Origin: Gammaproteobacteria bacterium
Lineage (GTDB): Bacteria > Pseudomonadota > Gammaproteobacteria > Pseudomonadales > Azotimanducaceae_A
Length of the DNA: 64,000 nt
NCBI GenBank assembly: GCA_012960755.1
Contig: DUAT01000012.1
Span: forward strand, 1-64,000
Direction of reading: 5' to 3'
Shown: piece by piece, positions 48,608 to 59,065 of the stretch
Numbering within the stretch: the stretch's first letter is position 1
Layout: every line of letters begins with the position of its first letter
Translations under genes and position numbers: made by a program
The notes under the pieces: generated by a model
Database searches by the model: none
The model's input: the letters and a program-made list of their open reading frames with translations, nothing else
What the model was told of the DNA's origin: nothing

Positions 48608-51526
48608 TTAGTCACCATAATGGTACCGAATATCCAGGCCGTAAAATCTCGGTGCCAGATGTGCACCGGTCATACGCCAGTTACCTGACTCGGCAGAGGT
48701 GCCAACACCGCGCAGATTGTTCTCGTCCGTTAAGTTGTTAACAAACAACCTGACGCTCCAGTTGTCAGCAGGACTTCGCCACATCACACTGGCATCGGCA
48801 CGAAAACGATCGGGTACCAGGTCACGTTGACTTTCGTAGCCCTGATCGTAGAACTCGCCTGTGTAAGTGTAACTCGCCCTGAAAGTGAAGTTGCCAATAT
48901 TGGTCGGCAATTCATAACTACCCCAGATCGTGTACTTCTCTTCCGGAATTCTTTTCAGCTGATTACCCCTGGCATTGACAACAAACAGCTCGGGGTTTGT
49001 TGTTGCGTTGCCAAACAACGAGGTAGGATGTGACGGATCATCGTCGATAGCGATGTAGTAGTCAGAGTCGTATTCAGTTCTGGTAAGACTCAGGTTGCCC
49101 CCCACTGCCATTCTGTCGGTGGGCAGCCATATAGCTTCTACCTCGAAACCGGTATTGGTAGCTTCATCCGCGTTCTGAACAACATCCACAGTACTTGCCC
49201 GGTTAACATCATAGACGTTGACGCGATCCTGATAGTTATCGTATTTGTAGTTATACAGAGACATGTTCCACTGTACCGTGCCATCAAAATGCATCCCTTT
49301 ATAGCCAACTTCATAGGCAAGCACAGTTTCCTTGTCGTAAGACGTGGGCTTGAGATCGCCCGTAAACGGGTCCTCAAGTCGTGCATCTGTCACACCCAAC
49401 GAGTATCCACCTGAACGGTATCCAGTGGTGACAGAAAAATACATTAGAATATTGTCAGTTGGCGTCCAGTCCAGGTTAATCCGGTAGTTGGTATCTCTCC
49501 AGGTATTATCGTCAGCAGTATGGGAGGTATAGCTGATGGGAACACCTTCGTACAACCTCAAAGGTGTCGTACAACTCGCATCCGTTAATGCACAGGTAGG
49601 CGTGAGCGGATCAGCGGCGTTACCGGAATAGGTCGCGTTACCCATGGCGATGTTCAACCAGCCAAGGTCAGTCATGCCGGGTGTGTGGAACCCGGCAAAA
49701 CCGTTTGCAGCCGCAGTTGCAGGCGTGTATATACCAAAACCATTAACACTGGGTCCGGAACCACCAAATGCATAGGCACCATCGATTCCGAATGTTGCCA
49801 ATTCAAAATAGCCGCCGCGGATTTCCCTGACGGTTTTCTTGTCTTCTGCGTACCTGAGCCCTAACACCAATGCAAACTTCTCATTGATTTGCCAGGTGCC
49901 CTGGGTATATATCGCTGTTGCCTCATTCCTGTTTGTATTAGTGTGATGGTACCAATCGCCACGCTCATCCCCTTCCCAGATTCCCGAGATGGATGTACCT
50001 TCAGCTGCGTCGCCCAGCCGCACGTGAGAACCGGGAACACTTGAGAACCCAATGGCCCCGAAATAGTTTGCACCACCCAGGAAGGCATTGGGCAACAACA
50101 AATCACCATACTGGGCTGGCAGAACGAACCTGTTAGTACTGTCAGTTAAGCTGTAATCCTGCTGCCGAAGCTCATCAAAGTAGTAAATACCCGATGTAAT
50201 CGACAGATTCTCAGTCGGATTCCAGAAAAGCTGTATTTCATGGGACTTGGACTGAACATCTTCCAACACGGTTTGGCGCTGTTTGGTTAAGTCGCTGTTT
50301 GCATAGTCCAGATCCTGGTTGTATGTATATTCGAAATCGTTAGTGCCAAAAATATACTTTAATGAGATTGTGTCATTGACATCCCAGTTGATCTCATTCT
50401 GGCTCGCGCGATGCTTAAATAACTCATGGTTGCAATTGATCGTGGTATAGGGGAAATAGCAACTTCCCGAACCATCGTTGTTAACATTGGTTTTATTGTT
50501 TGGCTCATCTTTGGTTGCGCCAGCCATCAAAGCAGCAGCTTCCGGATGATTATAGGCGCCGTTACTCAGCCAGGTGGGAGAGTTATTCACACCGGGGGTC
50601 ACATAGCGACCATAAACCGTACCGCCATTAATGGGATCATCAAACGCCATCGCACCATCATCGCCGGGCAGAACCGGCAGATAACCGGTCGCCCCCGTTG
50701 CTGTTAAGCCTGCTGCGTAGACACTGGAACTATGTATGCCCCGTACTGGAGTCGGCCCTTCGGTAATCAATACACCACCGCCAATCACGCGGTCCGACTC
50801 TCGATCATTGCCTCTTAACTTGACGGTAATGTCATCGGTGACGTTCCAGGTCAAAGCCAGCGAATAGTTTCGGTCATCAACAGAGTCTGTGTCCGGTGAG
50901 CCATTGATACCGTCCTGTACACCGTCGATCTTGCGTTTGATTGCCAGCCCGCGAAATGCGAGTTTATCTTCAATGATGGGCCCGGACACCACACCATAAA
51001 GCTCTCTATCGTTGTAAGAACCAACCTGGGTACGTACGTTACCTGACCAGTCAAAGGTAGGATCCTTGGTGATGTAGTTAAGTGCCCCGCCGATGGCATT
51101 ACGGCCATAGAGAGTACCCTGTGGACCACGCAACACCTCAATACGCTGGATGTCGTACAAGGCATTCTCTGACGCAGCAATACCAAAATCCGGTGAAAAG
51201 ACACCGTTATAATAGGTCGCAACCCCTGGATCCCCACCCAGCGCCCTGAAGTTACGGCCAACGCCACGAATACGGATATCAAACGCGTCACGAGTGGTCG
51301 ACGGAATGTAGTTAACCATATCGTCAGCACCTTGCAATCCGAACTCTTCAATAGTGTCGGATGAAAACGCGGTGATGGATATGGATGTATCTGATACCGT
51401 GGCCTGGACTCTTTCAGCCGTGACCACTACTTCTTCAATTTGGCGATCTGCGGCCATTGCGGCTGCTGAAAGCAAACCGGTAATACCTAAGACCAACACG
51501 CCGGATCGGCTTTTTTCGATTTTCAT
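48608..51526 (-). CDS. TonB-dependent outer-membrane receptor, copy 1
   Basis: The 972-aa receptor starts at ATG 51526 (MKIEKS), with GGGGGC 7 nt upstream. A signal peptide ends at AMA; EEVVVTAERV follows as a TonB-box-like strand and then the plug (VNYIPSTT, RIRGVGR, RIEVLRGPQGTLYGRNAIGGALNYITK). The rest is a 22-stranded barrel ending in an aromatic residue pattern, YGLDIRYHYGD. TBDRs take up siderophores, cobalamin, sugars or other large ligands; the ligand is unknown. It is a close paralogue of the receptor at 51839-54739. Confidence 0.95.
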   Translation of the reverse strand: MKIEKSRSGVLVLGITGLLSAAAMAADRQIEEVVVTAERVQATVSDTSISITAFSSDTIEEFGLQGADDMVNYIPSTTRDAFDIRIRGVGRNFRALGGDPGVATYYNGVFSPDFGIAASENALYDIQRIEVLRGPQGTLYGRNAIGGALNYITKDPTFDWSGNVRTQVGSYNDRELYGVVSGPIIEDKLAFRGLAIKRKIDGVQDGINGSPDTDSVDDRNYSLALTWNVTDDITVKLRGNDRESDRVIGGGVLITEGPTPVRGIHSSSVYAAGLTATGATGYLPVLPGDDGAMAFDDPINGGTVYGRYVTPGVNNSPTWLSNGAYNHPEAAALMAGATKDEPNNKTNVNNDGSGSCYFPYTTINCNHELFKHRASQNEINWDVNDTISLKYIFGTNDFEYTYNQDLDYANSDLTKQRQTVLEDVQSKSHEIQLFWNPTENLSITSGIYYFDELRQQDYSLTDSTNRFVLPAQYGDLLLPNAFLGGANYFGAIGFSSVPGSHVRLGDAAEGTSISGIWEGDERGDWYHHTNTNRNEATAIYTQGTWQINEKFALVLGLRYAEDKKTVREIRGGYFELATFGIDGAYAFGGSGPSVNGFGIYTPATAAANGFAGFHTPGMTDLGWLNIAMGNATYSGNAADPLTPTCALTDASCTTPLRLYEGVPISYTSHTADDNTWRDTNYRINLDWTPTDNILMYFSVTTGYRSGGYSLGVTDARLEDPFTGDLKPTSYDKETVLAYEVGYKGMHFDGTVQWNMSLYNYKYDNYQDRVNVYDVNRASTVDVVQNADEATNTGFEVEAIWLPTDRMAVGGNLSLTRTEYDSDYYIAIDDDPSHPTSLFGNATTNPELFVVNARGNQLKRIPEEKYTIWGSYELPTNIGNFTFRASYTYTGEFYDQGYESQRDLVPDRFRADASVMWRSPADNWSVRLFVNNLTDENNLRGVGTSAESGNWRMTGAHLAPRFYGLDIRYHYGD

Positions 51527-51838
51527 AGACAATGCCCCCATTTCTACTGCTACATCTACTTCTACTGCACGACCCAGAGTGAGTCGATGGGCTAATCTAT
51601 CCTTTTAGTAATGATGCTTTCCTTGATCTGAAACAAAAATAAGCCAAGATGATGTAGGTGGTGCAGGTTAATAAGTTGAATTAATTAACTCATATCACCG
51701 GGTTTGAGGGATTGAGCATCCAGAGAAACGCATGGGGCATATCACAAAATGGCGAAATCGTGCGGATAGACAGAGTTTCAAAAAAGATCAGGCCCGCGAT
51801 TGCGAGCCTGATTCGGGTTAATCCCTGATTAGAAAGGT
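51527..51838. other. Gap between the two TonB receptor genes
   Basis: This stretch holds the promoter and leader of the downstream receptor and the intrinsic terminator of the upstream one (51781-51813). No gene is seen. The leader has TCTACT-type repeats near 51543-51566. Confidence 0.5.
51781..51813 (-). terminator. Intrinsic terminator of the second TonB receptor
   Basis: On the minus strand an 11-pair stem (51788-51798 with 51803-51813, one G-U pair, loop AATC) is followed by a six-T run. It lies 26 bp after the stop of the receptor gene and should end its transcript. Confidence 0.88.
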
Positions 51839-54739
51839 TTAGTCACCATACTGGTAACGGATGTCGATTCCGTAGAATCTTGGGTCAAGCATAGCACCTG
51901 TCACCATCCAGTTTCCCGACTCGGTCGCCGTGCCAGCACCACGAATGTTCTGCTCATCCGTTAAGTTGTTAACAAATGCCCTGATGCTCCAGTTGTCACT
52001 TTGGCTTCTCCACATCACACTCGCATCTGCGCGAAAACGGTCGGGAATCAGGTCTTTGGCACTTTCAAACCCCGCATCATAAAATTCGCCGGTGTACGAA
52101 TAACTGGCTCGGAAAGTAAAGTTACCGACACTGGTCGGCAGGGCATAAGAACCCCACACGGTGTATTTAGTTTCCGGGATTCTTTTTAGCTGATCACCCT
52201 TGGCATTGACTACAAACAAATCAGGGTTTGTTGTTCCATTGCCAAACAGTGATGCCGGATGCGCCGGATCATCGTTGATAGCAATAAAGTAGTCAGACTT
52301 ATACTTTGTTTTCGTATAGCTGTAGTTGCCTCCCAATGTTATGTTGTCAGAAGGTAACCAGAGTGCCTCCACCTCAAAACCTGAATTGACGGCTTCATCG
52401 GCATTCTGGACGATACCTACTGTCGAGCCTCTACTGGGGTCATAGACGTTGACCTGATCCTGGTAATTGTCATAATCGTATGTATAAAGAGACATATTCA
52501 ATTGAACCGTGCCATCAAAATGCAGTCCCTTATAGCCTAGCTCATATGCGAGTACTGTTTCCTTATCATAGAATATCGGTTTTGTGATATTCGTGATCGG
52601 GTCTTCGAGGCGAGCGTCAACGATGCCCAAAGAGTATCCACCTGAGCGATAACCAGTGGTTGCTGAAATATAAACCAGAATATCGTCCGTTGGTGTCCAG
52701 TCCAAATTAACGCGATAGTTTGTATCTCTCCATGTGTGGTCATCTGCAGTATGCGAGGTATAACTGATCGGCAGTCCGCTCAACAACCTTAATGGTGTAG
52801 TACAACTAGCGTCAGTCAGAGGACAGGTCGGTGCCAGAGGATTTGTTGCGTCACCAGAGTAGGTCGCGTTACCCATGGCAATGTTCGTCCAGGCAAGGCT
52901 TGTAATACCCGGTGTATGAAATCCAGGGAAGCCGAATGCATTAGCCATCGAGGGTGTAATTATACCGGAGGAATTGTAACCTGGAGCGAACGCATATGCG
53001 GCGTCGACAAAAAAGCCTTCAGTTGATATTTCAAAGTAACCACCGCGAATCTCCCTTACGGTTTTCTTGTCTTCTGCATACCGAAGTCCTAACACCAAAG
53101 CAAACTGCTCATTAATTTCCCAGGTTCCCTGGGTGTAAACCGCAGTGGCTTCATTTCGATTCTTATTGGTGTGATGGTACCAGTCGCCGCGAGTGTCACC
53201 TTGCCATATGCCAGAAATAGAGGTGCCCTCTAATGCGTCTCCTAACCTGACGTGAGGACCAAGTCCATAAGCCTGCAGAAAGTTTGCACCGCCAAGACCC
53301 GCGTTGGGCTGTGACAGATCACCGTAATCTGTAGGAAGAACAAACCGGTTAGTACTGTCAGTTAAACTGTAATCCTGCTGCCGAAGCTCATCAAAATAAT
53401 AAACACCTGATGTAAGCGACACGCTTTCAGAGGCTTGCCAGAAGATCTGAATTTCATGAGACTTGGATTGAACATCTTCCAACACAGTCTGGCGCTGCTT
53501 TGTTACATCGTTATTGGCGTAATCCAGATCCTGGTTAAAGGTGTAATTGAAGTCGTTTGTGCCGAAAATATATTTTAACGAAAGAGAGTCATTCACATCC
53601 CAGACGATCTCATTCTGGCTTGCACGATGCGCAAACAATTCATGGTTGCAGTTTGCCGTCGTATAGGGGAACTTGCATCTCCCTCCATCCTTGTTGACAT
53701 CGACTTTATTGTTGGGGTCATCTTTCGTCGCTCCGGCCATTAAGGCCGCAGTTTCAGGGCGATTAAATGCGCCGTTTACCAATACCCATGCTGCACTATT
53801 TACACCTGGTGTGACATGACGTCCATAAACAGTGGTGTTATTAATTGGATCATTAAACGCCAGGGCACCAGGATCACCAGGTGCTACCGTGGTGTATCCA
53901 TTAGCAGACGTGTTTGTCAGTCCGTTTACGTAGGACCCTGTACTTCGAATACCTCGTTCTGGTAATGATCCCTCGGTAATCAGGGCACCGTTGTTTATTA
54001 CCCGATCTGATTCACGATCATTAGCTCTTAACTTAACCGTAATGGCGTCAGTGACATTCCAGGTTAATGCCAGCGAGTAGTTTCGGTCATTGGTGGAGTT
54101 GGTATCCTCTGACCCATTTATACCATCCTGCAATCCATCTTTCTTGCGCTTGACAGCCAGGAGACGAAATGCAACCTTGTCTTCAATGATTGGGCCTGAT
54201 ATCACACCATACAGTTCCCTGTCATTATAGCTACCAACCTGGGTACGCACATTAGCCGACCAGTCAAAGGTGGGATCCTTGGTAATATAGTTCAGCGCAC
54301 CACCGATGGCGTTTCGACCATACAAGGTGCCCTGGGGACCACGCAGGACCTCGATCCGCTGAATGTCATACAACGCGTTCTCTGAAGCGGCTATACCAAA
54401 ATCCGGCGAGAAAACGCCGTTGTAGTATGTCGCCACGCCAGGGTCACCACCCAGTGCCCGGAAGTTACGGCCGACACCACGAATACGAATATCGTACGCG
54501 TCTCGTGTTGTGGCTGGGATATAGTTAACCATATCGTTGGCGCCTTGCAGTCCGAACTCCTCAATGGTGTCGGATGAAAATGCTGTGATGGATATGGATG
54601 TATCTGAGACTGTGGCTTCAACTTTTTCTGCTGTTACCACGACTTCTTCAATCTGCCGATCTGCCGCCATTACCGATGCTGACAGCAAACTGGTAATACC
54701 GAAGGTCATCAGACCTTTCTTGCTACTTGCTATTGCCAT
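51839..54739 (-). CDS. TonB-dependent outer-membrane receptor, copy 2
   Basis: The 966-aa receptor starts at ATG 54739 (MAIASSKK), with CAGGGGG 9-10 nt upstream. It is nearly the same in the plug, e.g. the NAIGGALNYITKDPTF stretch, but differs in surface loops, where the copies carry different Pro/Gly/Asn-rich inserts. The barrel end IDIRYQYGD is conserved. The two genes are tandem duplicates in the same orientation, each with its own terminator, so they are probably regulated separately. The ligand is unknown. Confidence 0.95.
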   Translation of the reverse strand: MAIASSKKGLMTFGITSLLSASVMAADRQIEEVVVTAEKVEATVSDTSISITAFSSDTIEEFGLQGANDMVNYIPATTRDAYDIRIRGVGRNFRALGGDPGVATYYNGVFSPDFGIAASENALYDIQRIEVLRGPQGTLYGRNAIGGALNYITKDPTFDWSANVRTQVGSYNDRELYGVISGPIIEDKVAFRLLAVKRKKDGLQDGINGSEDTNSTNDRNYSLALTWNVTDAITVKLRANDRESDRVINNGALITEGSLPERGIRSTGSYVNGLTNTSANGYTTVAPGDPGALAFNDPINNTTVYGRHVTPGVNSAAWVLVNGAFNRPETAALMAGATKDDPNNKVDVNKDGGRCKFPYTTANCNHELFAHRASQNEIVWDVNDSLSLKYIFGTNDFNYTFNQDLDYANNDVTKQRQTVLEDVQSKSHEIQIFWQASESVSLTSGVYYFDELRQQDYSLTDSTNRFVLPTDYGDLSQPNAGLGGANFLQAYGLGPHVRLGDALEGTSISGIWQGDTRGDWYHHTNKNRNEATAVYTQGTWEINEQFALVLGLRYAEDKKTVREIRGGYFEISTEGFFVDAAYAFAPGYNSSGIITPSMANAFGFPGFHTPGITSLAWTNIAMGNATYSGDATNPLAPTCPLTDASCTTPLRLLSGLPISYTSHTADDHTWRDTNYRVNLDWTPTDDILVYISATTGYRSGGYSLGIVDARLEDPITNITKPIFYDKETVLAYELGYKGLHFDGTVQLNMSLYTYDYDNYQDQVNVYDPSRGSTVGIVQNADEAVNSGFEVEALWLPSDNITLGGNYSYTKTKYKSDYFIAINDDPAHPASLFGNGTTNPDLFVVNAKGDQLKRIPETKYTVWGSYALPTSVGNFTFRASYSYTGEFYDAGFESAKDLIPDRFRADASVMWRSQSDNWSIRAFVNNLTDEQNIRGAGTATESGNWMVTGAMLDPRFYGIDIRYQYGD

Positions 54740-55261
54740 TGGATAATACCCCCTGTTTTTTTCGCTAAAGCCCATCTCTACTAAAGAGTCTCTACTGAAG
54801 AGTCTCTACTAATGAAGTTGGAGCCAGTCATTGTTTTTATTGTCGACCCAGTATCACGTCCCGCGCTAAATCGATACTCGAAAGCTAAACCTTCGGAATG
54901 TAGATGTAAACAACTTAATTGTAGCGTCGCCATACATCTGACGTAACCGCCAGAGATCTTCCTGATTACTGTATTTTCCTGGTCGAGTTTATTCACAAAG
55001 CTAATTTGTAGAAGTGCCTACATCATCTTATTTTATTATGGGAATAATTCGGGACGGAAAAGATGATTAGAGGCATAGCTGCGCCGCATCATGTAATTCA
55101 CGATAGATAATGGAGAAAAACAAGATTGACCACTCATCTTCCAGACGACAAGGGAGCAATTATCTCATTCTTTCTTCATATTATCTTCATTTTTTGAACT
55201 TTTCGGCGTATAGTGCGTCGAATTATACAAATTCGCAAAGGGAAAGGTCTGTCAGCGCAAT
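54740..55261. other. Long gap between TonB receptor and lpxC
   Basis: About 520 bp without a gene. A short tandem repeat of a TCTCTACT unit (three copies) lies next to the receptor leader at about 54775-54815. Near lpxC a TTGAAC (55194) and a TATAGT (55209) are too close to make a good promoter. I see no RNA gene. Confidence 0.4.
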
Positions 55262-56182
55262 ATGTTAAGACAACGAACGATTAACACAGCCGTCTCAGCA
55301 GTGGGTATTGGAGTCCATACCGGGAACAAGGTTCAATTGACCCTCAAACCCGCACCCCAGAATAGTGGCATCACCTTTGTAAGAACCGACCTGCCTCACT
55401 ATCCCCGGGTCAGAGCAACCGCCACCAACGTTTCAAGCACTGTCCTGACCACCAGCCTGATGGAAGATGGCGTGACAGTGTCTTGTGTTGAACATTTGAT
55501 GTCTGCGATCTGGTCTCTAGGCATCGACAATCTGACGATCGAAGTCACCTGTGAAGAAGTCCCGATTATGGATGGCAGTGCAGCGCCCTTTATCTACCTG
55601 ATTAAGAGCTCAGGCATTAAGGAACAAGGGGCGGCCAAACAATTTATAAAAATCAGGAAACCGATAGAAGTGGTTCTGGAGGATACACGGGCGAGTTTAT
55701 TACCCTATAACGGGTTTAAGGCATCTTATACCTTTGTTTACGATCATCAGGTATTCAACCGCTATCCCAAGTATGCCGAAGTAGATTTCTCGAACACCTC
55801 ATTCGTTGATGAAGTGAGCCGGGCGCGAACTTTCGGCCTGATTAAAGAACTCGACCAGGCCCAGGCGATGAACAAGTGCCTCGGGTCAAGTCTTGAGAAT
55901 GCCATAGGCATTGATGATTACACGATTTTGAATAAAGACGGCTTACGTTATGAAGACGAGTTCGTCAAACACAAATTGCTCGATGCCATCGGTGACCTTT
56001 ACCTGCTGGGCAGAACCATTCTCGGTGAGTTCGTCGGTGTAAAATCCGGTCATGCATTGAACAACAGCCTGGCGTTGGCATTACTGGAACATACCAACGC
56101 CTGGGAGCTTGTCTCGTTTGAAGATGAGCCTGAATCCGAGACCGCAAAAGTACATCCTTTTTTACAGCCGATAGCAGCATAG
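55262..56182 (+). CDS. lpxC: UDP-3-O-acyl-N-acetylglucosamine deacetylase
   Basis: This 306-aa LpxC carries all zinc ligands and catalytic residues: His78 in CVEHLMSA, His237 and Asp241 in KHKLLDAIGD, the acid/base Glu77, and His264 in SGHALNN. It removes an acetyl group in the committed step of lipid A synthesis. In most Gammaproteobacteria lpxC follows ftsZ, but here the neighbours are a TonB receptor and a GST gene. It could be the only copy, relocated, or a second copy. AAAGGGAAAGG upstream is slightly distant from the ATG. Confidence 0.96.
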   Translation: MLRQRTINTAVSAVGIGVHTGNKVQLTLKPAPQNSGITFVRTDLPHYPRVRATATNVSSTVLTTSLMEDGVTVSCVEHLMSAIWSLGIDNLTIEVTCEEVPIMDGSAAPFIYLIKSSGIKEQGAAKQFIKIRKPIEVVLEDTRASLLPYNGFKASYTFVYDHQVFNRYPKYAEVDFSNTSFVDEVSRARTFGLIKELDQAQAMNKCLGSSLENAIGIDDYTILNKDGLRYEDEFVKHKLLDAIGDLYLLGRTILGEFVGVKSGHALNNSLALALLEHTNAWELVSFEDEPESETAKVHPFLQPIAA

Positions 56183-56230
56183 AGGTCTTTGAGCGCAGTG
56201 CGAGTTTGGGGGGAATTTGCGCTCAGACCT
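56183..56230. terminator. Hairpin after lpxC
   Basis: TGAGCGCA (56190-56197) and TGCGCTCA (56218-56225) are perfect 8-bp inverted arms, extended by AGGTCT and AGACCT. A TATTTT run follows at about 56234. It lies between the lpxC stop and the convergent GST stop, so it can act as a terminator on either strand. Confidence 0.6.
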
Positions 56231-56250
56231 CACCTATTTTCTGGGTTGCT

Positions 56251-57015
56251 TTATGAACCCAACTTCGCAGCCTCTTCACGCGCCTTGCGAACCTTTTCAC
56301 CAGTCTGGTTGAACAGTAGTTCACGGCGGGCTTTTTCTTCTTCTTCTGTTAACTCACGTTTGCCCAGATCCTTCCCGACTTTACGACCGGTGAGGACCTG
56401 TGGCCTGTCACCCACCTCATCGACCCAGCGTTTCAAGCTCGGGTAGGTCTCCCAGAGACTCTCATCGATCAGACGGCCGATGAGGAAGGCCCACGGCCAG
56501 GTGATCATGTCTGCAATACTGTATTCATCACCGGCAAGATATTGATTTACTGATAGCTGGGCATCCATCACACCAGCGAGCCGGTCTACCTCGCCGACGA
56601 ACCGTTGGGTGCCGTATTCCAGTTGCTTAGGGTCATCGGCAATATTCTTGCCATAGTTTTTGAAGTGATTGGCATTCCCCATCATGGGGCCAAGATTGGC
56701 CATCTGCCAGTGCAGCCATTGCAGCACTTTGTATTTTTTTGCCGTTTCAACCGGTAAGAACCGGCCAGTTTTTTCTGCCAGGTATTCCAGAATGGCACCG
56801 GACTCGAAAATGGTAATCGGCTCCCCGCCACCCACTGGATCGTGATCGACGATGGCGGGCATCCGGTTGTTGGGACTAATCCTGAGAAATTCCGCCTTGA
56901 ACTGGTCACCGCCACCAATGTCGACGGGTATCAGGTTGTATGGCAGGCCGCACTCCTCCAGCATAATGGTGACCTTCCAGCCATTGGGTGTTGGCCAGTA
57001 ATGTACATCAATCAT
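56251..57015 (-). CDS. Glutathione S-transferase-family protein
   Basis: The 254-aa protein starts at ATG 57015, with AAGG 8 nt upstream. The thioredoxin-like half has WPTPNGWKVTIMLEECGLPYN, then NNRMPAIVD (cis-Pro) and IFESGAILEYLAE, which binds the glutathione gamma-Glu. The helical half has GDEYSIADMITWPWAF. This is the YghU/YfcG type, known as disulfide-bond reductases with glutathione. A Lys/Glu-rich 30-residue C-terminal tail is longer than usual. It lies convergent to lpxC. Confidence 0.9.
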   Translation of the reverse strand: MIDVHYWPTPNGWKVTIMLEECGLPYNLIPVDIGGGDQFKAEFLRISPNNRMPAIVDHDPVGGGEPITIFESGAILEYLAEKTGRFLPVETAKKYKVLQWLHWQMANLGPMMGNANHFKNYGKNIADDPKQLEYGTQRFVGEVDRLAGVMDAQLSVNQYLAGDEYSIADMITWPWAFLIGRLIDESLWETYPSLKRWVDEVGDRPQVLTGRKVGKDLGKRELTEEEEKARRELLFNQTGEKVRKAREEAAKLGS

Positions 57016-57082
57016 ACTTTTCACCTTGAAAATTGAAAACCAACAGACTAATCGTTTTTCGTCAGATATACAGTCCTTAATC

Positions 57083-59014
57083 TCAAGACCAGTCGTCCAT
57101 TTCAGCTATTTCGTGTTCCACCGCTTCCCAGCGACCCATATTTTCTTCAATTCTGGACTCTATCTGACTAACCTCTGAATAGACCTGCTGCTGGTCCTTT
57201 TCAGGTTTTTTGTAGAAGTCTTCTGTGGACATCTGATCATGCAACCGGGCCAGCTGCGCTTCATCTGCCTCAACAAGATCCGGCAGTTTTGCCAGCTCTT
57301 TTTCAAGTCTCTGCCGCTCGGACTTCTGTTTTTTCCTGTCGCGATGTGATGTCTTGCTACTTGTTGGGCTTATTGTATGAGCTACAGATGTACTGAGTCC
57401 GGAATTTGATAATGCGTCGCTGGTGACGAACCTGCCTCCGGCGTGAATCCAGTCAGAGTATCCACCCACAATTTCTTTGATGACACCGTCTCCTTCAAAC
57501 ACCAGCAGGCTGGACACGACATTGTCCATAAACGATCGATCATGAGAAACAATTAGCACGGTGCCCTTAAAATCCATCAACAGTTCTTCAAGTAATTCCA
57601 GGCTCTCGACATCAAGATCGTTGGTAGGCTCATCAAGGACGAGCAGATTAGCGGGCAGCGAAAAAAGACGTGCCAGCAGCAGCCGATTCTGCTCCCCACC
57701 GGACAGGGTTCGAATCGGTGCCCTGGCCTGATCTGGTGAGAACATGAAGTTACCAAGATAGGTCACGACATGGGTATCCTTCTGGCCGATCGTAATATAC
57801 TCCCGCCCCTCGGAAATGTAGTCTGCGACACTCTTGTCCTGGTCCAGTTGAGCGCGAGCCTGGTCAAAATAAGCGACCTCGAGCTTCGTACCGGTTTTGA
57901 CCACACCAGAATCCACCGGTAGGTCCTCCAGCAGAATCCTCAGCAGGGTTGTTTTACCAGAACCATTGGCGCCGACCAGGCCAATCCTGTCCTGGCGTTG
58001 GACAATCAGGCTGAGATTTTCGATTATCTTCTCATCACCGTAGGATTTCGAAACATCGATCAGCTCCTTGACAATTTTTCCAGACGCCATGCCTGCATCA
58101 ACTTCCATCCTCAGATTCTTGGTCCCTATTCGGCGCGCCCTTTCCTTGCGTAATGATTCCAGCGCCCTGACTCGCCCTTCATTCCTCGTCCGCCTCGCTT
58201 TAATCCCCTGTCTTATCCAGATTTCTTCCTTTTTAAGCTTGTCATCGAACAGTTTGTTTTGCAGCTGTTCAACTTCCCGTTCATGGTCCCGACGCTCGAT
58301 AAAGGTCTGGTAATCGCAATTCCAACGGGTGACCTGTCCACGATCAATATCGACGATGCTGTTGGCAACCGATTGCATCAGCTGGCGATCATGGCTGACA
58401 AACAAAATTGTGCCTTCGAAAGACAGCAGCAGCTCTTCCAGCCATTGGATGGCAGGTATATCCAGGTGGTTAGTGGGTTCGTCCAGTAACCAGACATCCG
58501 GTTCAATCACCAGTGACCTGGCAATGGCCACCCGTTTTAACCAACCGCCGGACAAGTCCTTGAGTAATTTATCCGGATCGAGGCCCATCCGATCCAGAAC
58601 CGCATCGATACGATGTCCTATGGTCCAGCCGTGATTCGATTCAATTTCTGACTGTAATCGGGACAAACGTTCGACGTCACTATCTGATTCCAATTGCAGC
58701 GCGAGATTGTGATATTCAGACAACAATTGCCCGGTGCGGGCGAAGGTATTTGCCACAGCCTGATAAATCGACAAATCATCCCCTGCCGGTAGCTCTTGAT
58801 CCAGGGTCGAAAATACCAGATTGTCCTGCCGCCAGACCTGGCCACTATCGACGACCAGGTCACCGGCAATCAGCTTCAGCAAGGTACTCTTACCGCTGCC
58901 ATTTCGCCCGGTGAGACAAATTCTATCGCCTTTTTGTATCACGAGATCGGCGTCATCCAGTACGACATCGTTGCCAAACGATACGAAAGCCTTCTTGAGG
59001 GAGATTATTGTCAT
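57083..59014 (-). CDS. uup: ABC-F ATPase Uup
   Basis: The 643-aa cytosolic ABC-F protein has two ABC domains: GRNGSGKSTLL with LSGGWLKRVA and WLLDEPTNHLD in the first, and GANGSGKTTLL with LSGGEQNRLLL and LVLDEPTNDLD in the second. A charged linker of about 70 residues joins them, and a C-terminal coiled-coil DNA-binding-like domain (KKQKSERQRLEKEL onward) is the mark of Uup. ABC-F proteins act on ribosomes or on DNA repair intermediates. It is not linked to a transporter. Confidence 0.94.
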   Translation of the reverse strand: MTIISLKKAFVSFGNDVVLDDADLVIQKGDRICLTGRNGSGKSTLLKLIAGDLVVDSGQVWRQDNLVFSTLDQELPAGDDLSIYQAVANTFARTGQLLSEYHNLALQLESDSDVERLSRLQSEIESNHGWTIGHRIDAVLDRMGLDPDKLLKDLSGGWLKRVAIARSLVIEPDVWLLDEPTNHLDIPAIQWLEELLLSFEGTILFVSHDRQLMQSVANSIVDIDRGQVTRWNCDYQTFIERRDHEREVEQLQNKLFDDKLKKEEIWIRQGIKARRTRNEGRVRALESLRKERARRIGTKNLRMEVDAGMASGKIVKELIDVSKSYGDEKIIENLSLIVQRQDRIGLVGANGSGKTTLLRILLEDLPVDSGVVKTGTKLEVAYFDQARAQLDQDKSVADYISEGREYITIGQKDTHVVTYLGNFMFSPDQARAPIRTLSGGEQNRLLLARLFSLPANLLVLDEPTNDLDVESLELLEELLMDFKGTVLIVSHDRSFMDNVVSSLLVFEGDGVIKEIVGGYSDWIHAGGRFVTSDALSNSGLSTSVAHTISPTSSKTSHRDRKKQKSERQRLEKELAKLPDLVEADEAQLARLHDQMSTEDFYKKPEKDQQQVYSEVSQIESRIEENMGRWEAVEHEIAEMDDWS

Positions 59015-59065
59015 GGGAATGACATCACAACGCGTCTTAACCGCTTCCTCGGCCTTGAAGGACCA

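Noticed and set aside
54781..54996. 71-codon minus-strand frame upstream of the TonB receptor
   Set aside because: Covers a repeat and an AT-rich leader; no SD or protein-like pattern.
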